Shown here piece by piece: positions 23,847-31,600 of a DNA stretch of 32,585 nucleotides; the stretch's first letter is position 1, and every line of letters starts with the position of its first letter. Below the pieces are notes generated by a model. The model saw nothing but the letters and a program-made list of their open reading frames with translations. It did no database searches and was not told where the DNA came from. The translations under genes were made by a program, and so were the position numbers. The DNA lies in contig NZ_JAGEMO020000112.1 of NCBI RefSeq assembly GCF_017921975.2, positions 1-32,585 of the forward strand, given 5' to 3'. Source of the stretch: Hymenobacter terricola (GTDB taxonomy: Bacteria; Bacteroidota; Bacteroidia; Cytophagales; Hymenobacteraceae).

Positions 23847-26294
23847 TTGCTGCTACCCCAACACTTCGAACAAAAAATCGGCTTCACCACCCTGCGCGAG
23901 CAGCTCGAAGCCAATTGCCTCTCGGCCCTGGGCCGGCAGTACGTGGCCCGCATGGAGTTCCAGACCAGGCACGAACAGCTGCTGAAACTGCTGCAACAGG
24001 CCGACGAGTTTGCCTACCTGCTGCGCGCCGGCTCCGATTTCCCGGCCTCCCATTACTACGATGTGCAGGTGCACCTCAAGCGGGCCGCCCTGCCAGGTGC
24101 GTTTCTGGATGTGACGGCCTTTTTTGAGGTGAAGATGAGCCTGCGGACCATCCGGCAGGCCCTCAGCTTCTTCTCCGATGCCGACCCCGGCCTGTACCCC
24201 ACGCTGCGCCTGCTGGGCATTGGCGTGCAGGTAGACCGCAATTTGCTGGCCGCGCTGGACAAAGTGGTGGACGACGAAGGCGCCGTGCGCGACGACGCCT
24301 CGCCGCTGCTGCGCCAGATTCGGCAGGAGCTGATTGCGCGCCAGGGCCAGCTGCGCAAGCAGATTGCCGGCATCCTGCGCCACGCCAAAAACGAGGGCTG
24401 GATTCCCGGCGACGCCGAGCCTACGATACGCGGCGGGCGGCTGGTGCTGCCGGTCATCGCCGAGCACAAGCGCAAGGTGAAGGGCCTGATTCACGACGAA
24501 TCGGCCTCGGGCCAGACCGTGTACATCGAGCCGGAAGCCGTGTTTGAGCTGAATAACGACATCAAGGACCTCGACAATGCCTACCACCGCGAGCTGATTC
24601 GCATCCTCACGGCCCTCACCGACCAGCTCCGGCCCCACATTCCGGACCTGCGCAAGGCCTATTCCTACCTCGGGCTGATTGACTTCATTCGGGCCAAGGC
24701 CAGATTGGCCGTCACGCTCGATTGCCGCCTGCCGCTGCTGCACAACAAGCCCCTGCTGAAGTGGGAAAAGGTGCGCCACCCGCTGCTCCAGCTGGCTTTT
24801 GCCCAGCACAAGCGCGACAACGGCGACCCCCGCGAAGTGGTGCCGCTCGACCTGGAATTGAACCACGAGCAGCGCATTCTCGTCATTTCCGGCCCCAACG
24901 CCGGCGGCAAATCCGTGGCCCTGAAAACCGTGGGCCTCGTGCAGTTCATGCTGCAAATGGGCCTGCTCATTCCCTGCGCCGACAATTCCGAAGCCGGCAT
25001 CTTCGAGGATATTTTCCTCGATATCGGCGACGAGCAAAGCCTGGAAAACGACCTTTCGACTTATTCCTCGCACCTGCTGGCCATGAAGCAGTTCCTGCTG
25101 CTGGCCGGCAAGAAAAGCCTGGTGCTGATTGACGAATTCGGCACCGGCACCGAGCCCAGCCTGGGCGGCGCCATTGCCGAGGCCGTGCTCGACCAGCTGA
25201 ACAAGGAGCGGGTCTACGGCGTCATCACCACGCACTACACCAACCTGAAAAACTTTGCCGAGCGCACCCCGCACCTCGTGAACGGCGCCATGCGCTACGA
25301 CCCCGAGAGGCTACAGCCGCTCTACCGGCTGGAAGTGGGCAAGCCGGGCTCGTCGTTCGCCATCGAAATTGCCCGCAAAATCGGCCTGCCCAAGGAGGTA
25401 GTGGAGCGCGCCACGCAGCTCGTAGGCAAGGATAAAATCCGCTACGACCACCTGCTCGAAGGCCTCGAAAAGGAGAAAACCGAGCTCGAAGCCCGCACCG
25501 CCGACGCCGCCAAGGCCGAGCGCCGCCTCAAGAGCGCCGCCAAAGAATACCAGGACCTCAAGCAGCACCTCGAAGACACCAAGCTCGAAACCCTGCGCAC
25601 CGCCAAGCAGCAGGCCAAGGCGCTTCTGGTGAATACGAACCAGCAGATTGAGGCCACCATCGGCGAAATCCGGCGCGGCAACGCCGATAAGGAAGTGAAC
25701 AAAGCCGCCCGCGAAAAGCTCGAAACCTTCGTTCGCCAGGAGCTGCACATCGAGCCGCCCAAGCCCAAAGCCACCCGCGAGCGGGCCGTAGCCGGGGCCC
25801 TTCAGCCCGGCGATAAAGTAGCTCTGTTTGGCCAGGAGGGCCACGGTGAGCTGGTGAGCGTGAAAGGCCAAACGGCCGAAGTCATGTTCGGCGGCCTCAA
25901 AACCCTGGTGAAAATCAACCAGCTCGAAAAGCTGGGCCGCGCCGAAATCAAGGAGCGGGAGCAGGCCTCCAAGGCCAAAGCGGGCCGGCTCGGCGGCGGC
26001 AAATCCGGCGGGGGCAGCAACGGCGTGAACATCACCGACCGCATGGCCGGTTTCAGCCCCACGCTCGACCTGCGCGGCGAACGCGCCGAAGATGCCCTCA
26101 CCAAAACCATGAGCTTCGTGGACGATGCCGTGATGCTGGGCATGCCCGAAATCAAGTTCCTCCACGGGCGCGGCAACGGCGTGCTCCGCCAGGTAGTGCG
26201 CGACTACCTGCGCAGCCAGCGCGCCGTGGCCAGCGTGGCCGACGAGCATGCCGACCGCGGCGGCGACGGCGTGACCATCGCCGTGCTGAAATAA
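23847..26294 (+). CDS. mutS2: MutS2-family ATPase/nuclease with Smr domain
   Basis: The start is TTG at 23847 (MLLPQHFEQKIGF), which is where MutS2 proteins begin. There are 815 residues, near the family norm. MutS2 acts on branched DNA to limit recombination and, in some bacteria, rescues collided ribosomes. Visible are the MutS core helices, Walker A GPNAGGKS (349-356), Walker B LVLIDEFGTGTEP (425-437), an Arg/Lys/Glu-rich coiled-coil clamp (about 540-640), a KOW-like segment GDKVALFGQEGHGELVSVKG, and the C-terminal Smr nuclease domain (740-815) with LDLRG and HGRGNGVLR (from 773). All key motifs are intact. It is a single gene with a terminator at 26378. Confidence 0.97.
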   Translation: MLLPQHFEQKIGFTTLREQLEANCLSALGRQYVARMEFQTRHEQLLKLLQQADEFAYLLRAGSDFPASHYYDVQVHLKRAALPGAFLDVTAFFEVKMSLRTIRQALSFFSDADPGLYPTLRLLGIGVQVDRNLLAALDKVVDDEGAVRDDASPLLRQIRQELIARQGQLRKQIAGILRHAKNEGWIPGDAEPTIRGGRLVLPVIAEHKRKVKGLIHDESASGQTVYIEPEAVFELNNDIKDLDNAYHRELIRILTALTDQLRPHIPDLRKAYSYLGLIDFIRAKARLAVTLDCRLPLLHNKPLLKWEKVRHPLLQLAFAQHKRDNGDPREVVPLDLELNHEQRILVISGPNAGGKSVALKTVGLVQFMLQMGLLIPCADNSEAGIFEDIFLDIGDEQSLENDLSTYSSHLLAMKQFLLLAGKKSLVLIDEFGTGTEPSLGGAIAEAVLDQLNKERVYGVITTHYTNLKNFAERTPHLVNGAMRYDPERLQPLYRLEVGKPGSSFAIEIARKIGLPKEVVERATQLVGKDKIRYDHLLEGLEKEKTELEARTADAAKAERRLKSAAKEYQDLKQHLEDTKLETLRTAKQQAKALLVNTNQQIEATIGEIRRGNADKEVNKAAREKLETFVRQELHIEPPKPKATRERAVAGALQPGDKVALFGQEGHGELVSVKGQTAEVMFGGLKTLVKINQLEKLGRAEIKEREQASKAKAGRLGGGKSGGGSNGVNITDRMAGFSPTLDLRGERAEDALTKTMSFVDDAVMLGMPEIKFLHGRGNGVLRQVVRDYLRSQRAVASVADEHADRGGDGVTIAVLK

Positions 26295-26308
26295 GATTTG
26301 CTGCCGGC

Positions 26309-26479
26309 AACCTCACCCCCTGACCCCCTCTCCAAAAGAGAAGGGGCACCGGAAATGCTCAGTAATGTTTTTTTATGAAAAAAGGCCCGCTCAATAGCGG
26401 GCCTTTTTGTGTTTACTGGCTTCGTTGCACCAGAGCCGGTGCCCCCTCTTTTTTGAAGTGGGGGTCAGGGGGTGAGGTT
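26309..26479. repeat. About 44-bp inverted repeat (CCTCACCCCCTGACCCCC type) around a terminator
   Basis: 26309-26352 (aacctcaccccctgaccccc...) pairs with 26435-26479 over about 44 bp with a few mismatches. The CCTCACCCCC..CCCCTCTCC word is of a type widely scattered in bacterial intergenic regions. The element encloses the rho-independent terminator at 26378-26409. Confidence 0.8.
26378..26409. terminator. Bidirectional terminator between mutS2 and the PLD gene
   Basis: An 8-bp GC stem (ggcccgct 26384-26391, agcgggcc 26396-26403) with a caat loop is flanked by A's on the left and T's on the right. Confidence 0.9.
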
Positions 26480-26498
26480 CCCCCAGGGGCGAGGTTAT

Positions 26499-26536
26499 AA
26501 AAAAAGGCGGCTCCCGATTCGGGAGCCGCCTTTTTT
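26499..26536 (-). terminator. Terminator of the PLD-fold protein gene
   Basis: An 11-bp stem (ggcggctcccg 26506-26516 with cgggagccgcc 26520-26530) has a 3-nt loop, A's on the left and T's on the right. It lies 19 bp past the stop of the minus-strand gene. Confidence 0.9.
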
Positions 26537-26554
26537 GCGTCAGTTTAGGTCAAC

Positions 26555-28921
26555 TTACTCCACTACCACGCGGCTCGTCTGCACGGCCTCGGGGGTGGTT
26601 ACCTGCACCAGGTACAGGCCCGGTTTCAACGCCGTGGCGTCGATGGTCAGGTCGGTGCCGATGAGGGGCTGGGTCTGGGTGAGCACCACGCGGCCGGTCA
26701 CGTCGCGCAGCACGATGGTGGCGGTGCGGGCCGTGGTGCTGGCCAGGTGCAGGCTGAAGCTGCCGCGGTTCGGGTTAGGATACGCCTGCAGGGTGCTGGC
26801 CTGAATGCTGCCATTCCGGGTGGCCAGTACGAGGCGGCACACGGCCACGCCCGCATTCTGCTCCGACACGCGGGTCGAGAATTCCTGGTAGTACTGGTTC
26901 ACGATGCGGTTGTCGTGGATAACGAGCGTGTTTTCGTCGTTCTCGTTGTCGGCCGAGTTGGTCCAGTTGTGCGAACCCAGGAAGATGGTGGGGTCCGACT
27001 GCGACGCGCCCGCGTCCACCAGCAGGTATTTGTGGTGGAAGATGTAGGAGCCGCGCTTGAGAATCATGCGGTTGCCAATGGCCGAGCGGATGACGCGGAA
27101 GTTGTTGCCCGAGCCGTCGGTGCTGGCCGTGTCGTTGGTCACGCCCTCGGTGCACTGGGCAATGTTGCGCAGCTGCACCCGGTCGCGGATGGCGCGGGCA
27201 ATGTCGGCGCGGGTGATGAGCATCGACGCGAAGTGCAGGTCGTTATCGGCCGTTTGCACGGTTTCGATGAGGCGGCCGTTCACGTTGTCGGTGGGCGAGA
27301 AGTACGACTGCACGTCGCGGCCGCCAATGCGCAGGAAGTGGGGCGTGTTGTCGGTTTTGCGGTTGCCGAAGAGCAGCGTGCCGGACGTGAGGGTGGTGCT
27401 GCCCCACATTTCGTTGAATTCGATGGCGTAGACGCGGGCCAGGCTCTGGTCCTGGATGGCAATGGCCGAGTTGCGGTCGGTGGCGAGCTGGGCGGCGGTC
27501 CAGTTGGTCGAGCCCGTCCACACCCACGGCACGTTGGCGTTGCTGGTGTCGGCGTCGATAATCACAAACTTGTTGTGCATGATGGCGCTGCTGCTGCTGC
27601 CCGTCTGGTTGGGCCGGCCCACGCGCGGAATGGCGGCGTTGAGCGTGCCGATGCTCACGTTGGCGTTGTCGTCTTCGTAAATCACGCGCACCTTCACGCC
27701 GCGGGCGTAGGCCGCGTTCACCGAGTTCAGGATGACGGTGTTGTTCCAGTTGTAAATGGCGATGTCGAGGGTTTTGCGGGCCTTGTTGATGTAGCTGGCC
27801 AGCGTATCGGCAATGTGGCCGTTGGGCAGGTACACGGCGTTGTTGCCGGGCAGCGCCAGGGTGTTATCCACGGCGTTGTTGAAGTACACGCGCATCTTGC
27901 CGGTCGAGAGCGACTGCGTAATCATGGGGATTACGCGCGACTGCGAGCGGCCCACGCTGTTAACCGAAATGGCTTGCACATAATACACGGTGGCGGGCTG
28001 CAGGCCGCTGAGGGCGATGCTGTGAGCCGTGGTGTTTGCCGTGCTGAAAACCGAGTCGGTGCTTGCTCTGGGCAGGTTGGGCAAGGTCGAAAAGTAGACT
28101 TTGGTCGTGCCGGAATTTTGGGTGAGGTAGTTAACCGTGAAGCCCGTCGTGGTGATGTTCGACGGCGTGGGCGTACCAATCAGGTTAGGCGTCAGGCCCT
28201 GCAAAAAGTCGGCGTAGAGGCGGGGCAGCAGCTGGTAGCCGGTGGTCTGGTTCACCGCGCCGGTGTTGCTGGTCATGTGCTGGCTAATGAGGCCGATGGC
28301 GTCGTAGAGGCCCGTGGGAGCGGGCTTGCCGATGAGGCCGTACGGACCAGTGCTGGCCGCGTTGATGTAGAGGGGCGTGGCCGCGCTGTTGTTGATGCGG
28401 TAGCCGGCCGGAATCGACGCGAAGGAAGTGACCGCGGCCCCGGCGGCGGTGTTGATGGACGTGATGCCGTTGATGCGCACCAGCATGGCTTCGTATTGCT
28501 CGGCGAAGGCCGGCGTGATGCTGCCGGCCGGGAACGACACGGGCACCACGGGCCGGTTGCCGGCAATGATGGTAACGTTGGTGATGGGGTCGATTTCCAG
28601 GAAGCCGTAAAACTGCTTCAGCTGGCCCGTTACCTGAATGCTGTCGCCGGGGAGGACCGTATCAAACACGGCTTTGACGGCGGCCGTCGTACCGGTGCTG
28701 CCGCCGTAGGCCGCGATGCCGGCCTGACTGTCCTGAAAGTAGCGAATCGGGCCGAGCTCGTTGCCGTTGGTGGCCACGCCGCGCACCGTGACGGTGGCTC
28801 CCGCCGTGGCGTTCGTGGTGGGCTGCTGGGCCCGCGCCGCCGCGATGGTGATAACAGTTTGGGCCGCCACGGGCCGCCAGATGGCCGCGCACAGCAATGT
28901 CAACAGGGTAAATTTCTTCAT
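26555..28921 (-). CDS. T9SS-secreted phospholipase-D-fold protein with OB-like and FN3 domains
   Basis: The protein has 788 residues with a signal peptide (MKKFTLLTLLCAAIWRPVAA). Residues about 22-240 form an OB-fold-like exported module (ATVTVRGVATNG, IRYFQDSQAGIAAYGG, GDSIQVTGQLKQFYGFLEIDP), an FN3 domain covers about 245-335, and a PLD catalytic region covers about 343-690. Both HxKxxxxD motifs are present: HNKFVIID (His449, Lys451, Asp456) with GSTNW, and HHKYLLVD (His630, Lys631, Asp636) with GSHNW. The two motifs suggest an active phosphodiesterase, either phospholipase or nuclease; the OB-like module makes a nuclease attractive but this is inference. A T9SS sorting domain (AYPNPNRGSFSLHL to TSRVVVE) ends the protein. 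The next gene upstream is a relative of its N-terminal half. Confidence 0.9.
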   Translation of the reverse strand: MKKFTLLTLLCAAIWRPVAAQTVITIAAARAQQPTTNATAGATVTVRGVATNGNELGPIRYFQDSQAGIAAYGGSTGTTAAVKAVFDTVLPGDSIQVTGQLKQFYGFLEIDPITNVTIIAGNRPVVPVSFPAGSITPAFAEQYEAMLVRINGITSINTAAGAAVTSFASIPAGYRINNSAATPLYINAASTGPYGLIGKPAPTGLYDAIGLISQHMTSNTGAVNQTTGYQLLPRLYADFLQGLTPNLIGTPTPSNITTTGFTVNYLTQNSGTTKVYFSTLPNLPRASTDSVFSTANTTAHSIALSGLQPATVYYVQAISVNSVGRSQSRVIPMITQSLSTGKMRVYFNNAVDNTLALPGNNAVYLPNGHIADTLASYINKARKTLDIAIYNWNNTVILNSVNAAYARGVKVRVIYEDDNANVSIGTLNAAIPRVGRPNQTGSSSSAIMHNKFVIIDADTSNANVPWVWTGSTNWTAAQLATDRNSAIAIQDQSLARVYAIEFNEMWGSTTLTSGTLLFGNRKTDNTPHFLRIGGRDVQSYFSPTDNVNGRLIETVQTADNDLHFASMLITRADIARAIRDRVQLRNIAQCTEGVTNDTASTDGSGNNFRVIRSAIGNRMILKRGSYIFHHKYLLVDAGASQSDPTIFLGSHNWTNSADNENDENTLVIHDNRIVNQYYQEFSTRVSEQNAGVAVCRLVLATRNGSIQASTLQAYPNPNRGSFSLHLASTTARTATIVLRDVTGRVVLTQTQPLIGTDLTIDATALKPGLYLVQVTTPEAVQTSRVVVE

Positions 28922-28977
28922 AAAGAAAACAAGGTTATTAAACGATTAAGTTTAGTAAAAAGCCCGAAGCCGGATTA

Positions 28978-29005
28978 CAAAGATGCTGAATTTCAGCGGA
29001 ACAAA
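28978..29005 (-). promoter_or_regulatory. Candidate promoter for the PLD-fold protein gene
   Basis: On the minus strand TTTG (29002-29005), 16 bp, then CATCTTTG (28978-28985), one mismatch from TAnnTTTG. It lies 57 bp upstream of the ATG, in an AT-rich leader. Confidence 0.45.
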
Positions 29006-29043
29006 CCGCGATGGACACCCGGAAACCGGCCGAATGGGGCGCT

Positions 29044-30069
29044 TTAGTTTTTGGTGCCCGGGCGGGCGCGCTTGCCGTTGCCGGTGATGAAGGGCACGGG
29101 GGCGGCGGTTTCGGTGCCGGCGGCGTTGCGCGAGCTCACTTCCACGTAGTAGGTGGTGCCCGGAATCAGGTTGCTCAGCGTGAGGCTGTGGCGGGTGGTG
29201 GGGGTGGGGTCGAGCCGGATTTCCTTCAGCTGTTTGGCATCGAGGCCGTAGCGCACACGGGTGTCGCCGGCGTTCAACGTCGAATACACGACGGTAAAGC
29301 CCGTGGCGCTGACGTCGACGGGCACGGGCTCTTCGATGAGGCGGGGCAGGCCACCGCCGCGCACCAGGTCGGAGGCCAGGCGGGGCAGCAGCTGGTAGCC
29401 GCCGGTGCCACCGGGGGCGTACTGGCTCAGCACGCCGCGCACGTCGAAGGTTTCGCCGGCGGGCGGGGCGGCGTCAATCAGGCCGTTGGGGCCGGTGCTG
29501 GCGGCCATTACCCGCACCAGCGTGCCGGGCAGGCCGTCGAGCAGGTAGTTGGCGTTGCCGGCCAGGGTGGTAACCGGGGTGCCGACCGGGCTGAGCAGGT
29601 GCTTGACGCCCTTGATTTCCAGCAGCCGGCTTTCGTTGGCTTCGCTGAAGGCGGCCGCGGCGTCGGCCACGGGCACCTGAATGGCGCGCAGGGGCACGCC
29701 CCCCGCCAGCTTGTGAACCGAGGCCACGGGGTCCATTTCCAGCAAGCCGTTGTAGAGCTTGAGCTGGCCCGTGACCTGAATGCTGTCGCCGGCCTGCAAC
29801 TCGCCGAAACCCGGCAGCTTGGCGGGCTGGGCGTAGAGCGCAAGGCCGGCTTCGGTGTCCTGCACGAAGCGGATGTTGCCCATTTCGGCCCCGTTCAGGA
29901 CCACGGCCCGCACCGTGACGGTGCTGCCGGCGCCCAGTGCGCGGGCCGTTTTCACGGTCAGGACCGGGGGCACGCCGGGCACGGGCGGCGGCGTGGCCGC
30001 TGGTGCGGGGCGTGCGGCAACTGAAGCGCCAGCCATCAGGCCGCCGGCGAGTAGCAGATTGGTCATCAT
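29044..30069 (-). CDS. Exported OB-like/FN3 protein, relative of the PLD protein's N-terminal half
   Basis: From the ATG at 30069 there are 341 residues with a signal-peptide-like start (MMTNLLLAGGLMAGASVAARP). A start at 30159 would add 30 residues with a second hydrophobic stretch. Residues about 35-245 parallel the neighbouring PLD protein closely: STVTVRAVVLNGAEMGNIRFVQDTEAGLALY, GDSIQVTGQLKLYNGLLEMDPVASV, ASTGPNGLIDAAPPAGETFDV, and GGYQLLPRLASDL. An FN3 domain follows (ATGFTVVYSTLNAGDTRVRYG to GTTYYVEVSSRNAAG). There is no PLD region and no sorting domain; it ends at GNGKRARPGTKN. It is probably a periplasmic accessory protein or a shortened duplicate. It lies 122 bp upstream of the PLD gene on the same strand. 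Confidence 0.78.
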   Translation of the reverse strand: MMTNLLLAGGLMAGASVAARPAPAATPPPVPGVPPVLTVKTARALGAGSTVTVRAVVLNGAEMGNIRFVQDTEAGLALYAQPAKLPGFGELQAGDSIQVTGQLKLYNGLLEMDPVASVHKLAGGVPLRAIQVPVADAAAAFSEANESRLLEIKGVKHLLSPVGTPVTTLAGNANYLLDGLPGTLVRVMAASTGPNGLIDAAPPAGETFDVRGVLSQYAPGGTGGYQLLPRLASDLVRGGGLPRLIEEPVPVDVSATGFTVVYSTLNAGDTRVRYGLDAKQLKEIRLDPTPTTRHSLTLSNLIPGTTYYVEVSSRNAAGTETAAPVPFITGNGKRARPGTKN

Positions 30070-30200
30070 AGCAAATTGAAGAATAAGTAGACCAACAATG
30101 GAAAGCGTGAGCAAAAAACGATTACAAAGTTGGGGACAAATTCCGCATTTCCCGGTCATTACCCACCGAAAAAGCAGTGCTGATACCCAATGCTAAATAA

Positions 30201-31235
30201 TCACAAAATGTTGACTTCCGGGTGTAGCTCGATGCCGAACTGCTGGCGTACGGAGGTGATTATTTCCTCGGCGAGCTGGCGGACTTCGCTGCCCGTGGCC
30301 CCGCCGTGGTTCACCAGCACGAGGGCCTGGCGGTCGTGCACGCCGTGGGTGCCGCCGTCGGGGCCGCGCCGCAGGCCCTTCCAGCCGGCCCGCTCGATGA
30401 GCCAGCCGGCGGGCACTTTCACGCCGCCGGGCACGGGGTAGCCGGGCAGCTCGGGGTATTCGGCTTTGAGGTGGTCGAACTTGGCCTGCGATACTTCGGG
30501 GTTTTTGAAGAAGGAGCCGGCGTTGCCGATTTCAGCCGGGTCGGGCAGCTTGGAGCGGCGGATGTGGACCACGGCGCGGCTCACGTCCTGCGGGGTGGGC
30601 TCGCCCTCGATGCCCAGCTCGGCCAGCGTGTCGCTGATGGCGCCGTAGCGCACGTTGGGCCGGGCCTGGCGGTGCAGGCGCAGCACCACGGCCGTGACCA
30701 CGAACCGGCCCTTGAGCACGTTTTTGAACACGCTCTCGCGGTAGCCGAAGCCGCACTCAGCGGCCGTGAACACGCGCCCCTCGCCGGTGCCGATTTCGAC
30801 GGCTTCCAAATGGTCGAAGGTGTCGCGCAGCTCGGCCCCGTAGGCCCCGATGTTCTGGAGCGGGGCCGCGCCCACCGTGCCGGGGATGAGCGAAAGGTTT
30901 TCGATGCCGCTCAGGCCCTGGTCGAGGGCGTATTCGACGAGGCCGTGCCAGCTTTCGCCAGCCCCGGCCCGCACGAGCGCGGTGCCGGTTTCGCCGTCTT
31001 CGCGGGTGATTTCCAGGCCGTGAATCTCGTTCTTGAGCACTACGCCGGCGAAATCCTGGGTAAACAGCAGGTTGGAGCCGCCGCCGAGGATGAGCTTGTC
31101 GGCGGCCTGCACCTGGGGCAGCTTCAGGAGCTGGCGCAATTCATCGGCCGAGGTGAAACGGGCGAAATAGCGGGCCTGCACGTCGAGGCCAAACGTATTG
31201 TAGGGGAGGAGGGAGACGTTTTCTTCGAGGAGCAT
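30201..31235 (-). CDS. murB: UDP-N-acetylenolpyruvoylglucosamine reductase
   Basis: The ATG at 31235 (MLLEENVSLLPYNTFGLDVQA) gives 344 residues, like E. coli MurB. It is the NADPH- and FAD-dependent enzyme that makes UDP-MurNAc in the cytoplasm. Visible are LGGGSNLLF for FAD binding (50-58), LIPGTVGAAPLQNIGAYGAEL (116-136), GYRESVFK (164-171), the proton-donating Ser241 in NAGSFFKNP, and the C-terminal Glu340 in HPEVN, all typical of type I MurB. The frame is open further upstream through the 21-bp array to 31415, but these heptads (SRPGPCH-like) are not part of MurB. A perfect -7 box ends 5 bp before the ATG, so the mRNA may be leaderless. Confidence 0.97.
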   Translation of the reverse strand: MLLEENVSLLPYNTFGLDVQARYFARFTSADELRQLLKLPQVQAADKLILGGGSNLLFTQDFAGVVLKNEIHGLEITREDGETGTALVRAGAGESWHGLVEYALDQGLSGIENLSLIPGTVGAAPLQNIGAYGAELRDTFDHLEAVEIGTGEGRVFTAAECGFGYRESVFKNVLKGRFVVTAVVLRLHRQARPNVRYGAISDTLAELGIEGEPTPQDVSRAVVHIRRSKLPDPAEIGNAGSFFKNPEVSQAKFDHLKAEYPELPGYPVPGGVKVPAGWLIERAGWKGLRRGPDGGTHGVHDRQALVLVNHGGATGSEVRQLAEEIITSVRQQFGIELHPEVNIL

Positions 31236-31239
31236 GCCG

Positions 31240-31247
31240 CAAAGGTA
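31240..31247 (-). promoter_or_regulatory. -7 element of murB, implying a leaderless or very short-leader mRNA
   Basis: TACCTTTG on the minus strand is a full match to TAnnTTTG and is separated from the murB ATG by only 4 bp. This box would place the transcript start at or next to the start codon. No TTG is present at -33; the 21-bp array occupies that position and beyond. Confidence 0.5.
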
Positions 31248-31267
31248 TCGGCGGCGGGCCAGGGTTG

Positions 31268-31540
31268 GGTGGTGCGGGACCGGTTGGGAGTGGTTCGGAG
31301 CCGGCCCCGAGTGGTTTGGAACCGGCCCCGAGTGGCACGACCCGGGTCGGGAATAGTACGGTCCGGGTCGTGAATGGCACGGCCCGGGTCGGAAATGACA
31401 CAGCCCGGGTCGCAAATGACATAGCCCTAGTCGGAAATAGCACGGCCCGGGTCGAAAATAGCACGACCCAGGTCGGGAATAGCACAGCCTGGGTCGGGAG
31501 TGGTGCGGTATGGGTCGGGAATGGCGCGGCCCCGCTTCCG
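31268..31540. repeat. 21-bp-period array (13 units) in the murB-kptA divergent gap
   Basis: Units start every 21 bp from 31268. The word GGGTCG (or a one-base variant) falls at 31344, 31365, 31386, 31407, 31428, 31449, 31470, 31491 and 31512. A typical unit is aatggcacggcccgggtcgg plus one base. Several units carry the palindrome GACCCGGGTC or a near form, and the best is the 12-bp CGACCCGGGTCG at 31338-31349. Left-hand units (31289-31330) have an AGTGGTTCGG..CCGGCCCCG variant. Neither strand has a stop in the frame joined to the flanking gene. Confidence 0.92.
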
Positions 31541-31600
31541 GAACATCAGCAAGGGGGCTTAGCTAGGAATGATGATGAGCCCTTCGCCACTTTTGGGGCT

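Noticed and set aside
23853..25274. A 473-codon minus-strand frame opposite mutS2
   Set aside because: It is a shadow of mutS2, whose motifs are complete on the plus strand.
26747..29047. A 766-codon plus-strand frame opposite the PLD-fold gene
   Set aside because: The Val/Gly/His/Arg-rich composition is what the reverse complement of the real gene gives, and no motif is seen.
31268..31540. CRISPR array
   Set aside because: The 21-bp units are continuous with no repeat/spacer alternation.
31265..31600. N-terminal extension of kptA made of VGNSTAR-like heptads
   Set aside because: The KptA family starts at MDAKQATRLSKFLSLHLRH. The 21-bp array is read in frame merely because 21 is a multiple of three. 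Left open as a possibility in the findings.
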